Below are positions 63,385 through 64,000 of a DNA stretch of 64,000 bases, in pieces. The first letter of the stretch is position 1. Each line of letters opens with the position of its first letter. A program made the translations under genes and the position numbers. The notes under the pieces were generated by a model. The model made no database searches. It was not told the DNA's origin and saw nothing but the letters and a program-made list of their open reading frames with translations. The stretch lies in contig NZ_FNPH01000010.1 in assembly GCF_900107255.1 (NCBI RefSeq), forward strand, positions 95,596-159,595, in the 5' to 3' direction. Source of the stretch: Micromonospora pattaloongensis. Lineage in GTDB: Bacteria; Actinomycetota; Actinomycetes; Mycobacteriales; Micromonosporaceae.

Positions 63385-63897
63385 CTACCGGCGCGGGGTC
63401 CGTGGGGGCAGCCTGTGCAGGGTGAGCGCGTCGAGCCGGCCGTCGCTCAGCTCGGCGGTGAGGAAGGTGGCGTACGGCTGCCGCCGCCGGTCGGTCGGCG
63501 AGCCGGGGTTGAGCAGCCGCAGCCCACCGGGCGCGACGGTGTCCCACGGGATGTGCGAGTGGCCGAAGACCAGCACGTCGCAGTCGCCGAAGCGCTCGGC
63601 GCAGCGCGCCTCGCGCCCGGCCGCCGGGCCCGTCTCGTGGACCACCGCGATCCGCAGCCCCGCCAGCTCCACGCGGGCGATCTCGGGCAGCCGGGCGCGC
63701 AGCGCGGGCCCGTCGTTGTTGCCGTACACCCCGACCAGCCGCCGTGCCCGGTCCTGCATCGCGTCCAGCAGTGACTCGTCGACCCAGTCCCCCGCGTGCA
63801 CCACCACGTCGGCGCTGCGCACGGCGTCCCAGAGCGGGTCCGGCAGATCCCGCGCGCGCTTCGGCACGTGGGTGTCCGCGGTGATCACAAGTCGCAC
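63385..63897 (-). CDS. Metallophosphoesterase (YfcE/MJ0936-like)
   Basis: 170 aa calcineurin-like phosphodiesterase. Metal motifs VITADTHVPK, VVHAGDWVDE, GVYGNNDGPAL, AVVHETG and VFGHSHIPWD, then NPGSPTDRR. GTG start with AAGGTGG upstream. Its 5' end overlaps the end of a possible tnpB reading frame entering from the right. Confidence 0.92.
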   Translation of the reverse strand: MRLVITADTHVPKRARDLPDPLWDAVRSADVVVHAGDWVDESLLDAMQDRARRLVGVYGNNDGPALRARLPEIARVELAGLRIAVVHETGPAAGREARCAERFGDCDVLVFGHSHIPWDTVAPGGLRLLNPGSPTDRRRQPYATFLTAELSDGRLDALTLHRLPPRTPRR

Positions 63898-63998
63898 GCT
63901 GCCACCTTGACGATCTCTCCGCCCTGAAGGACGGAGATTCCCTCCACGCTGCGCGTGGAACACGCGGCGTCCGGGTGGATTCCTGCTTCCTCGCGCGG
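63885..63998 (-). CDS. Possible C-terminal end of a TnpB-type protein (partial)
   Basis: An open frame entering from the right edge reads REEAGIHPDAACSTRSVEG and ends at a TGA inside the metallophosphoesterase gene. Its 3' part runs through the transposon end, as frames of IS200/IS605 tnpB genes often do. The catalytic part lies outside the window, so identity is tentative. Confidence 0.4.
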   Translation of the reverse strand, partial: PREEAGIHPDAACSTRSVEGISVLQGGEIVKVAACDL

Positions 63999-64000
63999 TG
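63905..64000 (-). mobile_element. Right end of an IS200/IS605-type element (partial)
   Basis: On the minus strand the sequence carries GGAATCTCCGTCC, then TTCAGGGCGGAGAGATCGTC and AAG, a small hairpin typical of the 3' ends of TnpB-encoding IS200/IS605 elements, which also form the 3' part of the omega RNA. The boundary near 63905 is estimated from this resemblance. The rest of the element would lie beyond 64000. Confidence 0.5.

Overview
The window is very GC-rich, with short spacers, many GTG starts and long antisense shadow frames, as expected of a high-GC actinobacterium. The block ruvCAB, yebC, pdxT, pdxS, pimA, PIM acyltransferase, pgsA, HIT phosphorylase, thrS follows the order known from Mycobacterium tuberculosis (Rv2592c to Rv2614c). 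Together with mycothiol-type enzymes, an LprG/P55 pair, F420 enzymes and a heptose operon this suggests a mycelial actinomycete. I infer Micromonosporaceae; a species cannot be named from sequence alone. No tRNA, rRNA or CRISPR array was seen, and no gene-free stretch exceeds 300 bases.

Layout. 1-2.3 kb: ruvCAB (minus strand). 2.4-9.0 kb: a catabolic module inserted between ruvC and yebC, comprising 3-hydroxybutyrate dehydrogenase, a GAF/PucR-type regulator, a DctA carrier and a DcuS/DcuR-like two-component system. 9.1-20.3 kb: yebC, pyridoxal phosphate synthase (pdxS/pdxT, with a decayed copy of the pdxT 3' end), phosphatidylinositol mannoside genes (pgsA, acyltransferase, pimA), a divergent degenerate EF-G-like factor, a HIT phosphorylase and thrS. 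20.4-27.8 kb: a CFA-type methyltransferase, an ADP-ribosylglycohydrolase, an OmpR-type two-component system, an adenosine deaminase-family enzyme, an aldo/keto reductase, an 8-bp tandem repeat and a cold-shock gene. 28-36.7 kb: P55-like exporter with LprG-like lipoprotein, a holin-X/DUF3618/DUF4235 operon, mycothiol-dependent formaldehyde dehydrogenase, an MscS channel, small membrane and lipoproteins, and an F420-dependent oxidoreductase. 36.7-39 kb: a RecQ helicase and an unknown protein.

39.0-47.6 kb is the most unusual region. It is an eight-gene, tightly overlapping minus-strand operon with a GmhB-GT9 fusion, two further glycosyltransferases, GmhA, HldE, an SDR, a second GT9 protein and, last, DNA topoisomerase IB. 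It encodes a route from sedoheptulose 7-phosphate to ADP-D-glycero-beta-D-manno-heptose plus four transferases, a Gram-negative LPS-core type pathway in what looks like a monoderm. No HldD epimerase is present, so the sugar probably stays in the D-glycero form.

47.7-64 kb: SRPBCC and SDR pair, mycothiol-dependent isomerase-like protein, a secreted M15-like peptidase, divergent carotenoid-type oxidoreductase and aldehyde dehydrogenase, a stress-type cluster (ChaB-like, YihY, DUF2795, SRPBCC, small hydrophilic protein) several of whose promoters look SigB/SigF-like (GTTT-N15/16-GGGTA), an MFS transporter, a SpoIIE-type phosphatase, a HAD hydrolase, a cation:proton antiporter and a metallophosphoesterase. 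The right edge carries what looks like the terminal part of an IS200/IS605-type (TnpB) element running out of the window.
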